A stretch of 64,000 bases of DNA from positions 143,078,305 to 143,142,304 of the forward strand of contig OY998176.1 in NCBI GenBank assembly GCA_963921935.1, read 5' to 3'. The notes under the pieces are model-generated. The model saw only the letters and a program-made list of their open reading frames with translations, did no database searches and was not told the DNA's origin. This DNA comes from Galeruca laticollis (lineage: Eukaryota; Arthropoda; Insecta; Coleoptera; Chrysomelidae). The translations under genes were made by a program, and so were the position numbers. Of this stretch, positions 1 through 11,375 are shown in pieces (positions within the stretch are counted from its first letter, which is position 1; every line of letters starts with the position of its first letter).

Positions 1-246
1 TTGTAACGTCCTTATCTTTATATACCCTGTGGCATCTTTTATGAAAAAATTCGGTATTTTCATGACTACGACCTGTATATATAAAAATACGGTATCTTTA
101 TGACTACACCCTGTATAAAATCGCATCTTTTTATGACTACACTCTGTATATATGAACATCACATCTTTTTGACTACACCTGTATATAAAGAAAAATGGTA
201 TGTTTTATGACCACACCCTGTATAAAAAATGTGGTATCTGTATGTA
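1..246. repeat. Short tandem repeat array
   Basis: About six degenerate units of roughly 35-50 bp follow one another. Each contains a core like ACACCCTGTATA followed by a GGTATCTTTATGAC-like stretch. The same unit returns at 8783-8891 on the far side of the errantivirus. No coding potential is visible. It could be a small satellite or the internal repeats of a non-autonomous element. Confidence 0.7.
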
Positions 247-331
247 CGATGATGGTTTCTCAGTATCATATTCAGACATATATTTGTTATAATTTACGTA
301 GACATCCCGCTCAAAATACTACTAAACTGTG

Positions 332-550
332 AATTATATCAACGATTCATATGGAAACCGATGAGTTGCTGTTCCACGGTGTAAGATGCAGATCCCGTAA
401 TCAGCATAAATATTATATATATAAAATTACTTGTTGTAGATAGAGTTAGTCAGTTACTAGATTTCATGTTGTTTGTCGTAGTTCGTAGAATTATAATTTT
501 GTAAAATAAACGTTTTTAAAAAGAGTATTTCGAGTTAGTAATTTGAAAGT
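332..550 (+). repeat. Errantivirus 5' LTR
   Basis: The 219-bp repeat matches 7775-7993 base for base in my reading. It begins AATTATATC and ends GAAAGT, abutting the primer-binding site. It contains an AT-rich TATA-like stretch near 407-425 and a polyadenylation signal AATAAA at 505-510. Edges were fixed by comparing the two LTRs and by the TGTG duplication outside them. Confidence 0.95.
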
Positions 551-567
551 GGCGCAGTCAGTAGGAT
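550..567 (+). other. Primer-binding site, tRNA-Ser type
   Basis: TGGCGCAGTCAGTAGGAT starts at the last base of the 5' LTR. This is the pattern I know from 297/17.6-like errantiviruses that prime minus-strand DNA with tRNA-Ser. Confidence 0.8.
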
Positions 568-860
568 ATTCAGAATTAATACGTATCGAACGCTTTAATT
601 TTCGTTTTAACGATTGACTGAGTATCGGAATCTACGGACTTAGTTGTTTTGTGCAAGTGGAAGTTTAGAGTGGCTCCTAGAACGTCAGGAAACCCAGTGT
701 ATCACACACCGACACGATCCCAAGCACGAAGAAGTCCATCAACGGGAATTGGAACGACAATAGTCCAATTTTGCAGAGATATTCATCTGAGGAAGACAAA
801 AATTGCCGAACCGGAGTATATCTCTATAGGAATGCTTGAAATATTTCTTCTATTATTACT

Positions 861-866
861 GTAAGT
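861..866 (+). other. Candidate env splice donor
   Basis: A consensus GTAAGT lies in the leader just upstream of gag. A short reading frame with an ATG at 832 and a run of hydrophobic codons ends right at it. Paired with the acceptor ending at 6083 it would link this leader peptide in phase with env. Subgenomic env mRNA made by splicing is known for Drosophila gypsy. Confidence 0.65.
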
Positions 867-879
867 ACAATAAATTTTT

Positions 880-2139
880 ATGTCTGAAGTTGACCAATTA
901 TCAAACATTCTTCAAAGTTTAAAATTAGAACCTTCAACTGACTCACTAATTTTAAATCAAAGTTCAATTAATAATAATTTAATCATGGCCGAATTTAGAC
1001 CAGAATATCTAAAATGTGTGCCAGATTTCGATGGCAATCCAAATGATTTGAACAGATATCTAAGTGTCTGTAAATCATTAATTGATTCATTTTACAGAAT
1101 AGACACACCAAATTGTTTCCAAAATGTGTATTTATTAAATTGTCTAATATCTAAGTTAACTGGTAATGCTAAATTAGTAGTAAATATACAAAATGTATCT
1201 ACTTGGAACGAGTTAAGAGATGTTTTAACGAGAAATTTCGCAGATCAGAGAGACGAAACTTGTCTAAATAGGGATTTAGTAATGATGAGACAACAATCAA
1301 ATGAAAAAGCACAGCAATTCTATGATAGAGTTTTAAACATTCTCAATCTTTTGTGTAGTTATGTAGACGTTCATGAAATCGAAAATGACTCAAAAATTTT
1401 AAAAAGAAATTTATATAATAATGTAGCTTTAACAACATTTTTATCGGGACTTAAAGAACCGTTAGGTACAACTATTAGATGCATGAAACCAAATAATTTA
1501 GCCGAAGCTTTACAATATGTTTTAAAAGAAGACAATGTACATTATTTCCAAAATTTTACTCATAAAACAAATATAAAGCAACCGCAATACTCTGGTAAGC
1601 CTTTTGTACAACGACATAATTTTAACAGTAATCCAACTCAATTTAATACTCATACACCTAATAATTTCTTTAGAGCACAGAGATCATTTCCATCTCAACC
1701 TATACCTGTTCGCCCTATAACTCCAAGACAACCCCAACGTTTTCCCACGAATTCTCAAGTCTTCAAACCTCAACAGAACCATAAGGCATTCAAAGCAAAT
1801 CAAAATCTAAATTTACCAAAACCCACACCCATGAGTATTTCCACAAGAAATACAGTAAACAATCACCCAATGAGTTCACATATCAGAAACTCATACCCAG
1901 GTCCTTCAAATCAAAATCATTTCCGAAATTCTCGACCACAAAATAATTTTATAGCCGAGGAATTATTTAATGCTGATATTCAGGACGAGGAAACCGAACA
2001 ATATTATTATCCTGATAACTCACATTCTGAAAACGAACAATATCAATTTCAAGAACAAAACAATAATGATCATTTCGATTCATCAAATCAAGATTCTGTA
2101 AATTTTCACGAAACGCCTCAGAATTTAGAGGAAACATAA
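880..2139 (+). CDS. gag: Errantivirus Gag polyprotein
   Basis: A 419-residue open frame lies downstream of the primer site and splice donor. It would form the particle core that packages element RNA in the cytoplasm. The N-terminal two thirds (about residues 30-230) is helical and capsid-like. The C-terminal part is rich in Asn, Gln, Pro and Phe and ends in an acidic tail. I see no CCHC zinc knuckle, which is usual for errantiviral Gag. The ATG at 880 follows an AT-rich leader and is the first long-frame start after the donor. The last 73 bases overlap the pol frame, allowing -1 frameshifting. No internal stop was found. Confidence 0.9.
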   Translation: MSEVDQLSNILQSLKLEPSTDSLILNQSSINNNLIMAEFRPEYLKCVPDFDGNPNDLNRYLSVCKSLIDSFYRIDTPNCFQNVYLLNCLISKLTGNAKLVVNIQNVSTWNELRDVLTRNFADQRDETCLNRDLVMMRQQSNEKAQQFYDRVLNILNLLCSYVDVHEIENDSKILKRNLYNNVALTTFLSGLKEPLGTTIRCMKPNNLAEALQYVLKEDNVHYFQNFTHKTNIKQPQYSGKPFVQRHNFNSNPTQFNTHTPNNFFRAQRSFPSQPIPVRPITPRQPQRFPTNSQVFKPQQNHKAFKANQNLNLPKPTPMSISTRNTVNNHPMSSHIRNSYPGPSNQNHFRNSRPQNNFIAEELFNADIQDEETEQYYYPDNSHSENEQYQFQEQNNNDHFDSSNQDSVNFHETPQNLEET

Positions 2140-5100
2140 CCCCCGAATCAATTCCATTAAATTTAAGTAATAATAGTGAATTACCTTATATAATATTCCC
2201 CGAGTATAATATCAAACTTTTAATAGATTCTGGATCATCAAAATCCTTCATAGATCCCGAAATTGCATTTGAATATTTTTCAGATAACCTAACTCATGAC
2301 CCATTTACTGTGAAATCAGTTTTTCAAGAATCTTCCCATAAATATAGCACTGTAATCCCTTCTTCAAAAATTTTTAATTTATCTGGTAATTTAAATCTCA
2401 AATTCTATGTATTCAAATTCCATAGTGTATTCCAAGGACTTATTGGCCTAGATAACTTGAAATTATTGAAAGCCAACATAAACTTTTCTAGTGGATGGTT
2501 AATAACTCCACATAGTAAAATTAAATTAAATTTTCATAAAACTCAGAAAGATATAAACTCTATTACTATCGAACCTAGAACTGAAAAGGTTATCAAAATA
2601 AAAACAAGTATAAAGAATGGTGAAATCGTCATTCCACACCAAAAATTTCACGGTTGTGAAATACCAGAGTCGCTATCAATTGCAAGAAATGGAGAAGCAA
2701 TTACTACAATTTTAAATATCACAACAAATCCAGTTAAATTAAGTTTTTCACAACCACTTCCTGTAGAAAAATTTGATAACAATGCTTTTAAAAATTTCGA
2801 ATTGAATAACCTAGAAGACACTTCTACACAAACTTTAGATTTAAATAATATTAGAACAGATCACTTGAACGACGAAGAAAAATCCAAAATACTTAAACTT
2901 TGTTCCGAATATTCTGACATATTTTATAACGAAAACACACCACTTACTTTTACGAACAAAATTAAACATGAAATACGAACCACCGACGAGATTCCTGTTT
3001 ACGCTAAAACCTATCGATATCCTTTTGTGTACAAAAAAGAAGTAGATAAACAAATTCAGAAATTTCTTGAACATAAAATTATCCGACCAAGCTCAAGTGC
3101 CTGGAATGCGCCAATCTGGGTCATACCCAAGAAACAAGACGCTTCTGGGAAAGCCAAATTTCGTGTAGTCATAGACTATAGACGCCTTAACGAAAAAACT
3201 ATTGATGACAAGTACCCACTTCCTAATATAACGGACTTATTAGACAAGTTAGGTAGATGCCAATACTTTACAACCTTGGATCTAGCTTCAGGTTTTCACC
3301 AGCTAGAGATGGCCGAAAAAGATATAGAGAAAACAGCTTTCAGCACCGAATCCGGACACTGGGAGTTCCTCCGGATGCCATTCGGTTTGAAAAATGCCCC
3401 AGCTACCTTCCAGCGGGCAATGGACAATATATTACGAGGCATACAAAATGAAAAATGCCTTGTATACCTTGACGATATAATCGTTTTTTCCACTTCATTA
3501 CAGGAGCATATAGAGAGACTAAAATGTGTATTTGATCGACTTAGAGAATCTAATTTCAAAATTCAATTAGATAAATCGGAATTCCTGAGAAAAGAAGTAG
3601 CTTATCTCGGACATGTAGTCACCCCTTCTGGAGTGAAATGCAACCCAGATAAAATTAAAGCCATCAAAGATTACCCAATACCCAAAACTACTAAACAAAT
3701 CAAAGGATTTTTGGGACTGATGGGATATTATAGACGTTTTATAAAAAACTTCGCCCACTTGACGAAACCACTGACAAAATGCCTAAAAAAGGGCGCGATA
3801 ATCGAACACAATGACGAATTCTTATCATGCTTCGAAACATGCAAAAATATTTTGACCAATGACCCAATTCTCCAGTATCCCGACTTCACGAAACCTTTCA
3901 ACTTGACCACAGACGCCAGTAATGTAGCACTCGGTGCAGTGCTTTCCCAAGGTCCTATCGGAAGAGATCTTCCAATCGCTTACGCATCTCGAACCCTTAA
4001 CGATTCTGAACGCAATTACGATACCACAGAAAAAGAACTTTTGGCCATTGTATGGGCCACCAAATATTTCCGACCTTATTTATATGGCAAAAAATTTACC
4101 ATTGTTTGTGACCACAAACCACTTCAATGGCTTTTTTCTCTAAAAGACCCAAATTCTAAACTCATTAGATGGCGAATTAAATTAGATGAATTTGATTATA
4201 AAATTGTATATAAGCGTGGAAGCCTTAATACTAATGCGGATGCATTATCTAGAATAGAAATAAATACTAAAGAAACGAACGAAATTCTTAATGATGAAAA
4301 TTTTTGGAAAAATGTTGACGATGTTTTGAACCGCGATACAAATTTTAGCAATGAACCAATTCTGTCTCAATCACAACGAAGTATCAATACACCTTCGCCA
4401 TTTACAGTTGAAAATCAACTAAAAATTCCAACAACAGAAGTAACTCAAGACGATAACCCTGACCTAGATACTATATCACTGATAGTAAATCCCGACGCTG
4501 ACCTAGACAATGACAATTTGTCGACAACAAACTCAAGTGACAACAATCCTGACTCTGCATTACAGCAGATAACACCTGACCGTCAAAATGAACCCAACGT
4601 TGACGAAAACGAGTCTCTTACGATTCATTCTAATGCTGAAGAAAATCCGGTAATAGGTATCCCTATCGCAAAATGCGCAGTTAACGTCGGACAAAATCAA
4701 ATTATAATTAGTTCCGTTTTACATTCTCCAGCGAAACCTAAAGTTAGAATATTATTTGAGAAAAAGAAACAAATAACTGTGCAAATATCAAAAAATAACC
4801 TAGAACAAGACATTATCAATTTTATTAAAGAATTTATTTCGCCAAATATTCAATATCACGTTTATTTCGAAAGCCCCGAATTGTACGAACCATTTTCGAC
4901 AATATTACAAAAATATTTCAGATCAAATTCAATCCAATTAAAACGTTGTACCACAAAATTAATAGATGTAACAGATCAAGAAGAGATCAAAACTATCATA
5001 CAAAGCTATCACGAAGGAAAATCAAATCACCGAGGAATAGATGAAACTTATTTAAGATTAAAAGAAAAATATTATTGGCCTAACCTAAAAGAATCCGTAC

Positions 5101-5999
5101 AAACATTTATAAACGAATGTCAAATTTGCCATCAAAGTAAATATGAACGAAATCCAGTACATATGCAATTAAATATCACGCCAACCGCCTCGAATCCATT
5201 CGAAATTATTCATTTAGATTCTTTCACGATCGAACAAACAAAATTTTTAACTATTATTGATAGCTTTTCTAAATACGCTCAAGCATATCACATAAATTCT
5301 GCCTCTGGTACAGAAGTGGTAGACAATCTTATCAAATTCTTCTCTCATCACGGCATACCGAAACAAATCATAGTTGACAATGGCACAGAATTCAAAAATT
5401 TCGTATTAACAGAATTACTGAGCCTTCATAAAATTCAAGTTCATTTTACCTCTCCCAATCATCCTCAATCCAACGGACAAATAGAAAGACTCCATTCAAC
5501 TCTAATAGAACATATACGACTTCTAAATACTAAAGGTTTCTCAAAAACCCCAGTTAAAATGAAAATGTTATATGCTATACTTGCTTACAATCATTCGATT
5601 CATTCCAGTACAAAAATGAAACCGATAGATATAGTCAACGGACATATTAATAATAATGATGTTTATGACATTGACATAAATAAAATACTCTTAAATGATT
5701 ACATCAACAATCACAAAGAAAAAACAAAATTATTGTACTCAAAAATTAATTCCGACTTAATTAATCGAAAAGAAAAAATTACTTCTAAACTAAATACAAA
5801 CCGAGACAAACCAGAAATATTCAAACCTAATCAAAAAGTATATGTAAGAAAACACATACGACAAAAACACGCTAATAAGTACACTTTACCAATCAAATTA
5901 AAAACCGTCAACCTTGCAAATAAAACAGCTTCAACTGAAAATAGAGAGAAGGTACACATGGACAACTTGAAACGTCCCCGGAAAAAAAGTCAAAAATAG
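2067..5999 (+). CDS. pol: Errantivirus Pol: protease, RT, RNase H, integrase
   Basis: The frame is open from just after a stop at 2064-2066 and lies -1 to gag, so it is likely made as Gag-Pol. A GTG-initiated start at 2310 would miss the protease, whose DSG active site is at 2226-2234. RT follows with a YLDD catalytic box at 3465-3476. RNase H has a TDAS motif near 3908. The integrase has an HHCC zinc-binding region at about 5007-5135, the first Asp near 5217, VDNGTEF near 5372 and the catalytic Glu near 5482. The C-terminal end is basic. No internal stops were found. The protein should cleave the polyprotein, copy the RNA and insert the DNA. Confidence 0.93.
2100..2106 (+). other. Gag-Pol -1 frameshift slippery heptamer
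   Basis: A AAT TTT is in the correct register for the gag frame (AAT starts at 2101). It lies inside the 2067-2139 overlap where the pol frame is already open. It matches the X XXY YYZ rule for -1 slippage. No stimulating pseudoknot was identified. Confidence 0.7.
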
Positions 6000-6069
6000 A
6001 AAATTATGTACGATACATTTACACAACTTTCACACATAATATTAAGACAATAATTTAGAATGTAGAATT

Positions 6070-6083
6070 TTGCTTTATTTCAG
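6070..6083 (+). other. Candidate env splice acceptor
   Basis: A pyrimidine-rich TTGCTTTATTTCAG ends at 6083, just inside the 5' part of the env frame. Its phase fits the donor at 861. Confidence 0.6.
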
Positions 6084-7746
6084 ATTTTCTGGAACTATGG
6101 AACTCCAGGATAAAATAACAATTAGAAATCTAGTTAACAATCCCGGGTTGCTACCCTTTAAGTTAGGAACCGTAAAAATTGAAATGTACAGTTATGGACT
6201 TATACACTATTATGATTTGAACCCAATTATTTTAGAAATAAATAAATTACAAATTCAAGCCACAAAAATTAGGGCCTTTGCTGTTCAAAACATACAATAC
6301 GCTAATGATCTCTCAAATTATTGTAAATTGCTTGACTTCACAGAAACCAAGATTAACGATAAGCTAGCAGAAATATTACCCCATCCTTCGAGAACTAAAA
6401 GAGGCCTTATAAACGGCATAGGATCAATCTTTAAATCTATCACTGGAAATTTAGATTCTAACGATGGAGAAAGATTTGAAACTCTCATCAAAGAATTACA
6501 AAATAACCAAAATAATTTAGCTAGTAGTATAAGAAATCAAAATTCATTATCAGTCTCGCTCATTGATAAATTTAATAAAACTATCGAACAAATAACCAAT
6601 AACGAACAAATTTTGGAAACAAAAATCAAATTTATCCATAATTTAATCAACAGACAAGCAAATTTCGAATATTATGCACATATTGAGATGGCTATTAGCC
6701 TAATCATAGATCTGTATGAATTGATTAATTCGGTTTTAAACGATATCGAAAATTCAATTACATTTGCTAAACTTCAAGTGATGCATCCAAGCATAATTAA
6801 AACTTCTGATTTATTTAAACAATTAAAGAATTTGGAGAAAATATTTACAAAAAACGAATTGCCCTTAGAAATTGAATTCGATAAAATTTTACTCTATGAA
6901 AAATTAATTAAAATTGATTGCTACTCATATAATAATAAAATTACATATATTTTAAATATTCCTATAACATATCCCAAAGTTTTTGATTACTACCATTTAT
7001 TTTCGGCTCCAATACTAGAAGGGAGTCAGTTTAAGGTGATAATACCTCAGAATAAATTTTTAATTACGAATGGTGTCAACTTCGCTTATTCAAGCAAACC
7101 TTGCAAAGAGATTCTCCCTCAGCAGTATGTCTGCCCGAGAATAGACCTGCAGGAAATTCAAGAAGAGAGGCCTTGTGAAATAAACTTACTTGAAATGAAA
7201 CGCACTTCCACCTGCAAGAAAACCAAATTTCAATTGTCGAAGCCATTTCTGAAACAACTAAACAATTTCCACTGGTTGTACATCATTCCATTCCAAGATA
7301 CAGCAAATTTCAAATGTCCAAATCAGGAGGAAACCAAGTATCTTACAGCGGGTACTTACCTCTTAGAAATTCCTTTGAGATGCCAAGTAGTAGCTCATCA
7401 CACAGTTATAAATAACCAACAACTCTATAGTAGCTTCAGCCAGCCGATACTACTATTAAATCTAGACAACAGTACCTTTCGCCCAACCACATCAAACCTC
7501 GACTTTCATTTGGAAGAAGCAGAACTAGACGATCTTCAACCGCTAAAAAGTAAATTTGTAGAAAATCAACCTCAATTAACATTCGGACAAGTCTCAAAAA
7601 CCCCCAGCATATGGACCTTATTAATTTATTTATTGTTAATTTTTATTTTTGTATTCTGTATATATAAAAAATGGGCATCGAAGTACTGCAAAGCTGCAAA
7701 GAAACCATCCCAGGTGGACCACTCAACCGTTCAACTTCCTCGCTAG
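6084..7746 (+). CDS. env: Errantivirus envelope fusion glycoprotein
   Basis: The open frame covers about 555 residues after the predicted acceptor. A furin-type cleavage site, RTKR, lies at 6391-6402, followed by a Gly/Ile-rich fusion-peptide-like stretch, then heptad-rich helices. Several Cys follow in the ectodomain. A strongly hydrophobic transmembrane segment sits at about 7608-7665, with a short basic cytoplasmic tail. The architecture is that of errantiviral Env, which is related to baculovirus F proteins (family knowledge). The unspliced frame has no good ATG at its start and no signal peptide; the leader probably comes from the exon ending at 860. No stop or frameshift was found. Confidence 0.88.
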
Positions 7747-7765
7747 CTGCGTAAGTTGAATTTAC

Positions 7766-7774
7766 GAGGGGAGG
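7766..7774 (+). other. Polypurine tract of errantivirus
   Basis: GAGGGGAGG lies immediately before the 3' LTR, the expected position for plus-strand priming. Confidence 0.85.
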
Positions 7775-7993
7775 AATTATATCAACGATTCATATGGAAA
7801 CCGATGAGTTGCTGTTCCACGGTGTAAGATGCAGATCCCGTAATCAGCATAAATATTATATATATAAAATTACTTGTTGTAGATAGAGTTAGTCAGTTAC
7901 TAGATTTCATGTTGTTTGTCGTAGTTCGTAGAATTATAATTTTGTAAAATAAACGTTTTTAAAAAGAGTATTTCGAGTTAGTAATTTGAAAGT
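7775..7993 (+). repeat. Errantivirus 3' LTR
   Basis: This 219-bp copy is identical to 332-550 in my reading, with the AATAAA signal at 7948-7953. It is followed directly by the TGTG duplication at 7994-7997. Confidence 0.95.
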
Positions 7994-7997
7994 TGTG

Positions 7998-8293
7998 TGT
8001 GTCATTAACTTTTATATCTACATATTTCTACAGTCTTAATAATTACAAACACCCCATGTATATATCAATTTTAATCATAACATGCCTCGTATATTTTACG
8101 TAGATATTCCCCGCAGAATAATAATAGGGATGCAAATATCTTTTAACACCCTGTATTGAAAAAATATTCGTATACTGTAATGAACCTAATTTATGTATCA
8201 TACAGCGGACTATTTAATATAGAAACATTAATAATCTTTATGGTCTAAGCTCAACGTCTTGTCGGCTTCTCAAATCAACCACTATACAGAATA
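7998..8293. other. AT-rich flank, no gene seen
   Basis: No coding signal is visible. A stretch near 8090-8135 (TTTTACGTAGATATTCCCCG) resembles 291-312 upstream of the errantivirus (TTTACGTAGACATCCCGC), suggesting the insertion split an older duplicated repeat. Confidence 0.5.
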
Positions 8294-8593
8294 TTGTCAT
8301 TCAAATATTTTAATGCGTTCCCTACCTGTATCCCAATGAAAGAATGCAGTTGGATTTTACCAAGAATGGTTACAATGGGGACATATTTCAACTATACTGA
8401 ATTTTATCCTAGCTATATGAATTCGACACAGAAGCGTCCTCTGTTGGATTATTCCTCATTCAAGAAGCGTGCATTGTTTGTTATCGATTGCTCGAAGCAA
8501 GAAGAAAGCATGAAGGCACTTTATTGCATCATAATACACGATTGTGTAATGGAGTATTTCCCTCTCACCGAAATTGTCAAGAATTTAAACTAG
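8294..8593 (+). pseudogene. Remnant of unidentified protein, C-terminal end
   Basis: A 99-codon frame ends in a natural-looking C terminus. Two blocks look protein-like: FVIDCSKQEES, and YCIIIHDCVMEYFPLTEIVK near the end. I have an uncertain recollection of similar blocks in uncharacterised insect proteins, where a longer segment separates them, so an internal deletion near 8510 is possible. No domain name can be given. There is no clear upstream exon or promoter. It may be an old transposon cargo gene or a chance frame. Confidence 0.3.
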
Positions 8594-9227
8594 AATGTTC
8601 TGCTGTTATACATAACGATTTAAATTTACGTTCAACAATTTTCAATAGAATTTTAATTATTAAAACAAATATGGATGCTAATATTATACATGATAATGAA
8701 AAAGTTCATACGTTAAGATCGCGTTGAAATCCGATAATATATGAGACACCTCGGTGTACAGCTTTTAGTGCGTGTGTAGAGGACAAATGGCATCTTTTAT
8801 GATCACACCCTGTATAAAAAATGCAGTATCTTTATGACTATACTCTGTGTAAAATCACATCTTTTATGACTAAACCTGTATATAAAGAAAATGCGCAAGG
8901 ATGCTTTGTATATTATTGTGATAAAAATGCACTTTTACACTCTTTTGTTGATCGAAGCCATCGCTTTTCATTCTGAAATTTAGAAGTCCCAATCAAAATC
9001 CTTGAGATTGTCACTAAAAATAATATGTGATTTTTCTATGATTACCTACTTATGAAGGATTCTGAATATACTCAACTGCTTGACGCATTGTTTTTGATTC
9101 ACATGCTCTAGCGACTAAAATGATATTAGTACAAGGGAGTATTGAAGAAAATTACATCGTGTTGTGAAATCAGACTCTCTGTATCTTATACAGTTAGATT
9201 TCAAAACTAAAATATATTGGAACCCTT
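8594..9227. other. Intergenic tract with second tandem-repeat patch
   Basis: This holds about three units (8783-8891) of the repeat seen at 1-246, including ACACCCTGTATA. The rest is AT-rich with no supported gene. Confidence 0.55.
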
Positions 9228-9295
9228 ATGGCGGAGATGTAACGGCGTAGGCTGCGAACGATGAGGTCCCGGGTTCGAATCTCACTCAAGGCAAA
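9228..9295 (+). repeat. tRNA-like segment, possible SINE head
   Basis: GGGTTCGAATC at 9271-9281 matches an internal Pol III B box. A weak A-box-like stretch lies about 30 bp upstream. I could not fold a convincing cloverleaf; the T-arm stem does not pair well. A tRNA-derived SINE or a decayed tRNA is possible. Confidence 0.3.
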
Positions 9296-9533
9296 CATTT
9301 TTTTCGATTAAGTGATGCACAAACGGATAAAAAATGGACGACAGAAAAATAGAAATCTATAATCTACTGGAATAAAAATTGAGACATTTAAAAAAAGAAA
9401 TCTGCCGACTGGAAAATAGACGACATCTAAGAAATCTGTAATCGCCGACAGCGACACCAGCGCCACCGTCGACTAGCGGACGTTTTTCGAAGTAGTGAGT
9501 TAGAACCCGCATAGTACATCTACTAATGTACGA

Positions 9534-10571
9534 TTGCGCTACTGGCCTCTCAGTAGTTTAAGGCAAATCCAACAAATAATCAGAAATTCTAAGATTTGTT
9601 ATAGATTAAATGCACAGACCTCTCAACATATAATGGCCGACCTTCCGAAAGAGAGGGTCACATACTCGCGTCCATTCCAAAAAATTGGTGTCGATTTAGG
9701 AGGCCCTTTTTTCATAAAATCTTCCACCCTACGCAAAGCTCCCGTAACAAAATGTTGCATATCAATTTTCTTATGCATGGTGACCAAAGCCGCGCATATA
9801 GAACTAATATCCAACCTCACTACGGACACATTTATAGCCGCTTTAAAACGTTTCGTAGCTAGACGGTGGAACCCCACTGTCATTTACTCAGACAATGCGT
9901 CAAACTTTCTTGGAGCTAGAAATCAGTTGAGAAAATTTTATAATCACTTTCAGAGGAACGGATTTACGGATACTATACAAAAATATCTGACTCAAAACGA
10001 GACACAGTGGAAATTTATTCCGCCAAGATCCCCACATTGGGGAGGAATTTGGGAGGCTGCTATTAAAAGCGCCAAGTATCATATCTCAAGACTCATCGGC
10101 TTATCAAATTTAATCTTCCAACAATTCTCAACTGTTCATACTCAAATCGAAGCAATATTAAACTCACGGCCTTTGAGTACCTTATCTAACGATCACTCTG
10201 ATTTTCAATATCTCACTCATGAGCATTTCCTGATCGAATGCAGTCTTACGGTTTATCCGGAGAAAGACGCAAAAACTCAGCAGATGTTCTGGAAAAGGTG
10301 GTCGGTAGACTACCTGAATAGACTGCAGAATAGACCAAAATGGCTAAAAACATATGAGAGCCTACAAATAATCGATCTAGTGCTCTTAAAGGAAGAAAAC
10401 ATTCCACCTCTTAATTGGTCTATGGCAACAGTCATAGAAACCATAAGCGGACCTGACGGAAAAGTCAGGGCCCTACGCCTAAATACTAAAACAGGCGAAA
10501 CTACTAGGACTATAACGAAACTGTGCCCACTTCCCAAACATCTTCTTGTGAAGAACATAATTAACCACTAA
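9534..10571 (+). pseudogene. BEL/Pao integrase C-terminal part, 5' truncated
   Basis: A 345-codon open frame carries a DDE integrase. The first Asp is in IGVDLGGPF (about 9684-9710), the second in YSDNASNF (about 9886-9909), and the Glu in GGIWEAAIK (about 10042-10068). A C-terminal domain of the DUF5641 kind found on BEL/Pao integrases follows, with a PLNW motif near 10410. Only the last Cys of the zinc-binding region remains (KICYRL). Protease, RT and RNase H are missing, so the element is truncated at about 9520. The remaining frame has no stop, so truncation may be fairly recent. The start used is not natural. Confidence 0.9.
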
Positions 10572-10765
10572 AATATGTTAATCGGTCAGCGACTTGCCTA
10601 ATAAACCTCAATTAACAGTCGCGACTTTCTTAGTTGTAAGTTATGTCTAAGCTATAACAAAACTTACACTTTTACTTTATCCCTATCTATATTTAAAGTT
10701 CTTTATCTTTCTCGGGCTCTCTCTCCTAAAATAAGCACAGACTTCATTTACGGGGGGGAGAAGGT

Positions 10766-11368
10766 TGTGATATGACATGCTGTATATATCACGATGTCAA
10801 ATCAATCACAAGAACTTTCACCTTTCTATGAATTCTCGGACAAGTTTGAATGTCTGTTGTAACATTAAGCCTTTCGTCTTTACTTTAATGGTCGTAAATG
10901 CCCCGTAATAAAAGAAAAGTTAGTTTCTAAAAGTACCTTCTCAACACGAGACCAAACAATTGAATTTTAAATGGTTCAAAAGATCTTTTTATAAAATAGA
11001 GATTATGGAACTTTCCAAAATCATTAATATGTTACAACAAATAACTTTGAGTGATCTACGATCCTTCAATTAGCACTGCGAACAGTAAACCTTTACTTAA
11101 ATGATTGACTTCAAGTTTGGTGTTATCTTTTATTAGTGTTTGATTCAATGCTTCCCCGTTACAATTTTTTTAATTTTTTATTTACCAATATAAAATTGGT
11201 AAATAAAATTCCCCTCGTTGTGATAAATAATCTTATGCAATTTTTGAGTGTAATAAAATTTGAATATAAGTAAAGTAAGACTTTGTTGTTTTTGTCTTGA
11301 CTCGAATTTTTTGACGTCGTTTTGTTAAATTGTTGATGAGTACGACTACGGTTAGGTGCTTGGTGTCA
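10766..11368 (+). repeat. Probable BEL/Pao LTR
   Basis: A purine-rich tract (GGGGGGGAGAAGG, 10752-10764) lies 190 bp after the integrase stop and is followed by TGTGATATGAC. A candidate end, GTGTCA, is at 11363-11368. The LTR contains AATAAA at about 10907 and 11252. Limits are inferred because no second LTR is in the window. Confidence 0.5.
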
Positions 11369-11375
11369 CTTTAAC

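Larger units (their letters stand above)
332..7993 (+). mobile_element. Complete errantivirus (Ty3/gypsy with env)
   Basis: A 7,662-bp element is bounded by two 219-bp LTRs that I read as identical, and by the 4-bp target duplication TGTG at 328-331 and 7994-7997. It holds, in order, a primer-binding site complementary to tRNA-Ser, a spliced leader, gag, pol in the -1 frame (protease, RT, RNase H, integrase), env and a polypurine tract. The order, the serine-tRNA type primer site and the env cleavage site place it with insect errantiviruses, probably near the 17.6/297/ZAM lineage (family knowledge). Identical LTRs and open reading frames indicate a recent insertion. Whether it is active cannot be told from sequence. 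Confidence 0.96.

Noticed and set aside
649..864. A 71-codon frame in the errantivirus leader
   Set aside because: It spans the end of the primer-site region and has no protein-like features except its last few codons, which are better explained as the separate leader from ATG 832.
9228..9295. A functional tRNA gene
   Set aside because: Only the B box is convincing; I could not pair the T arm or acceptor stem.
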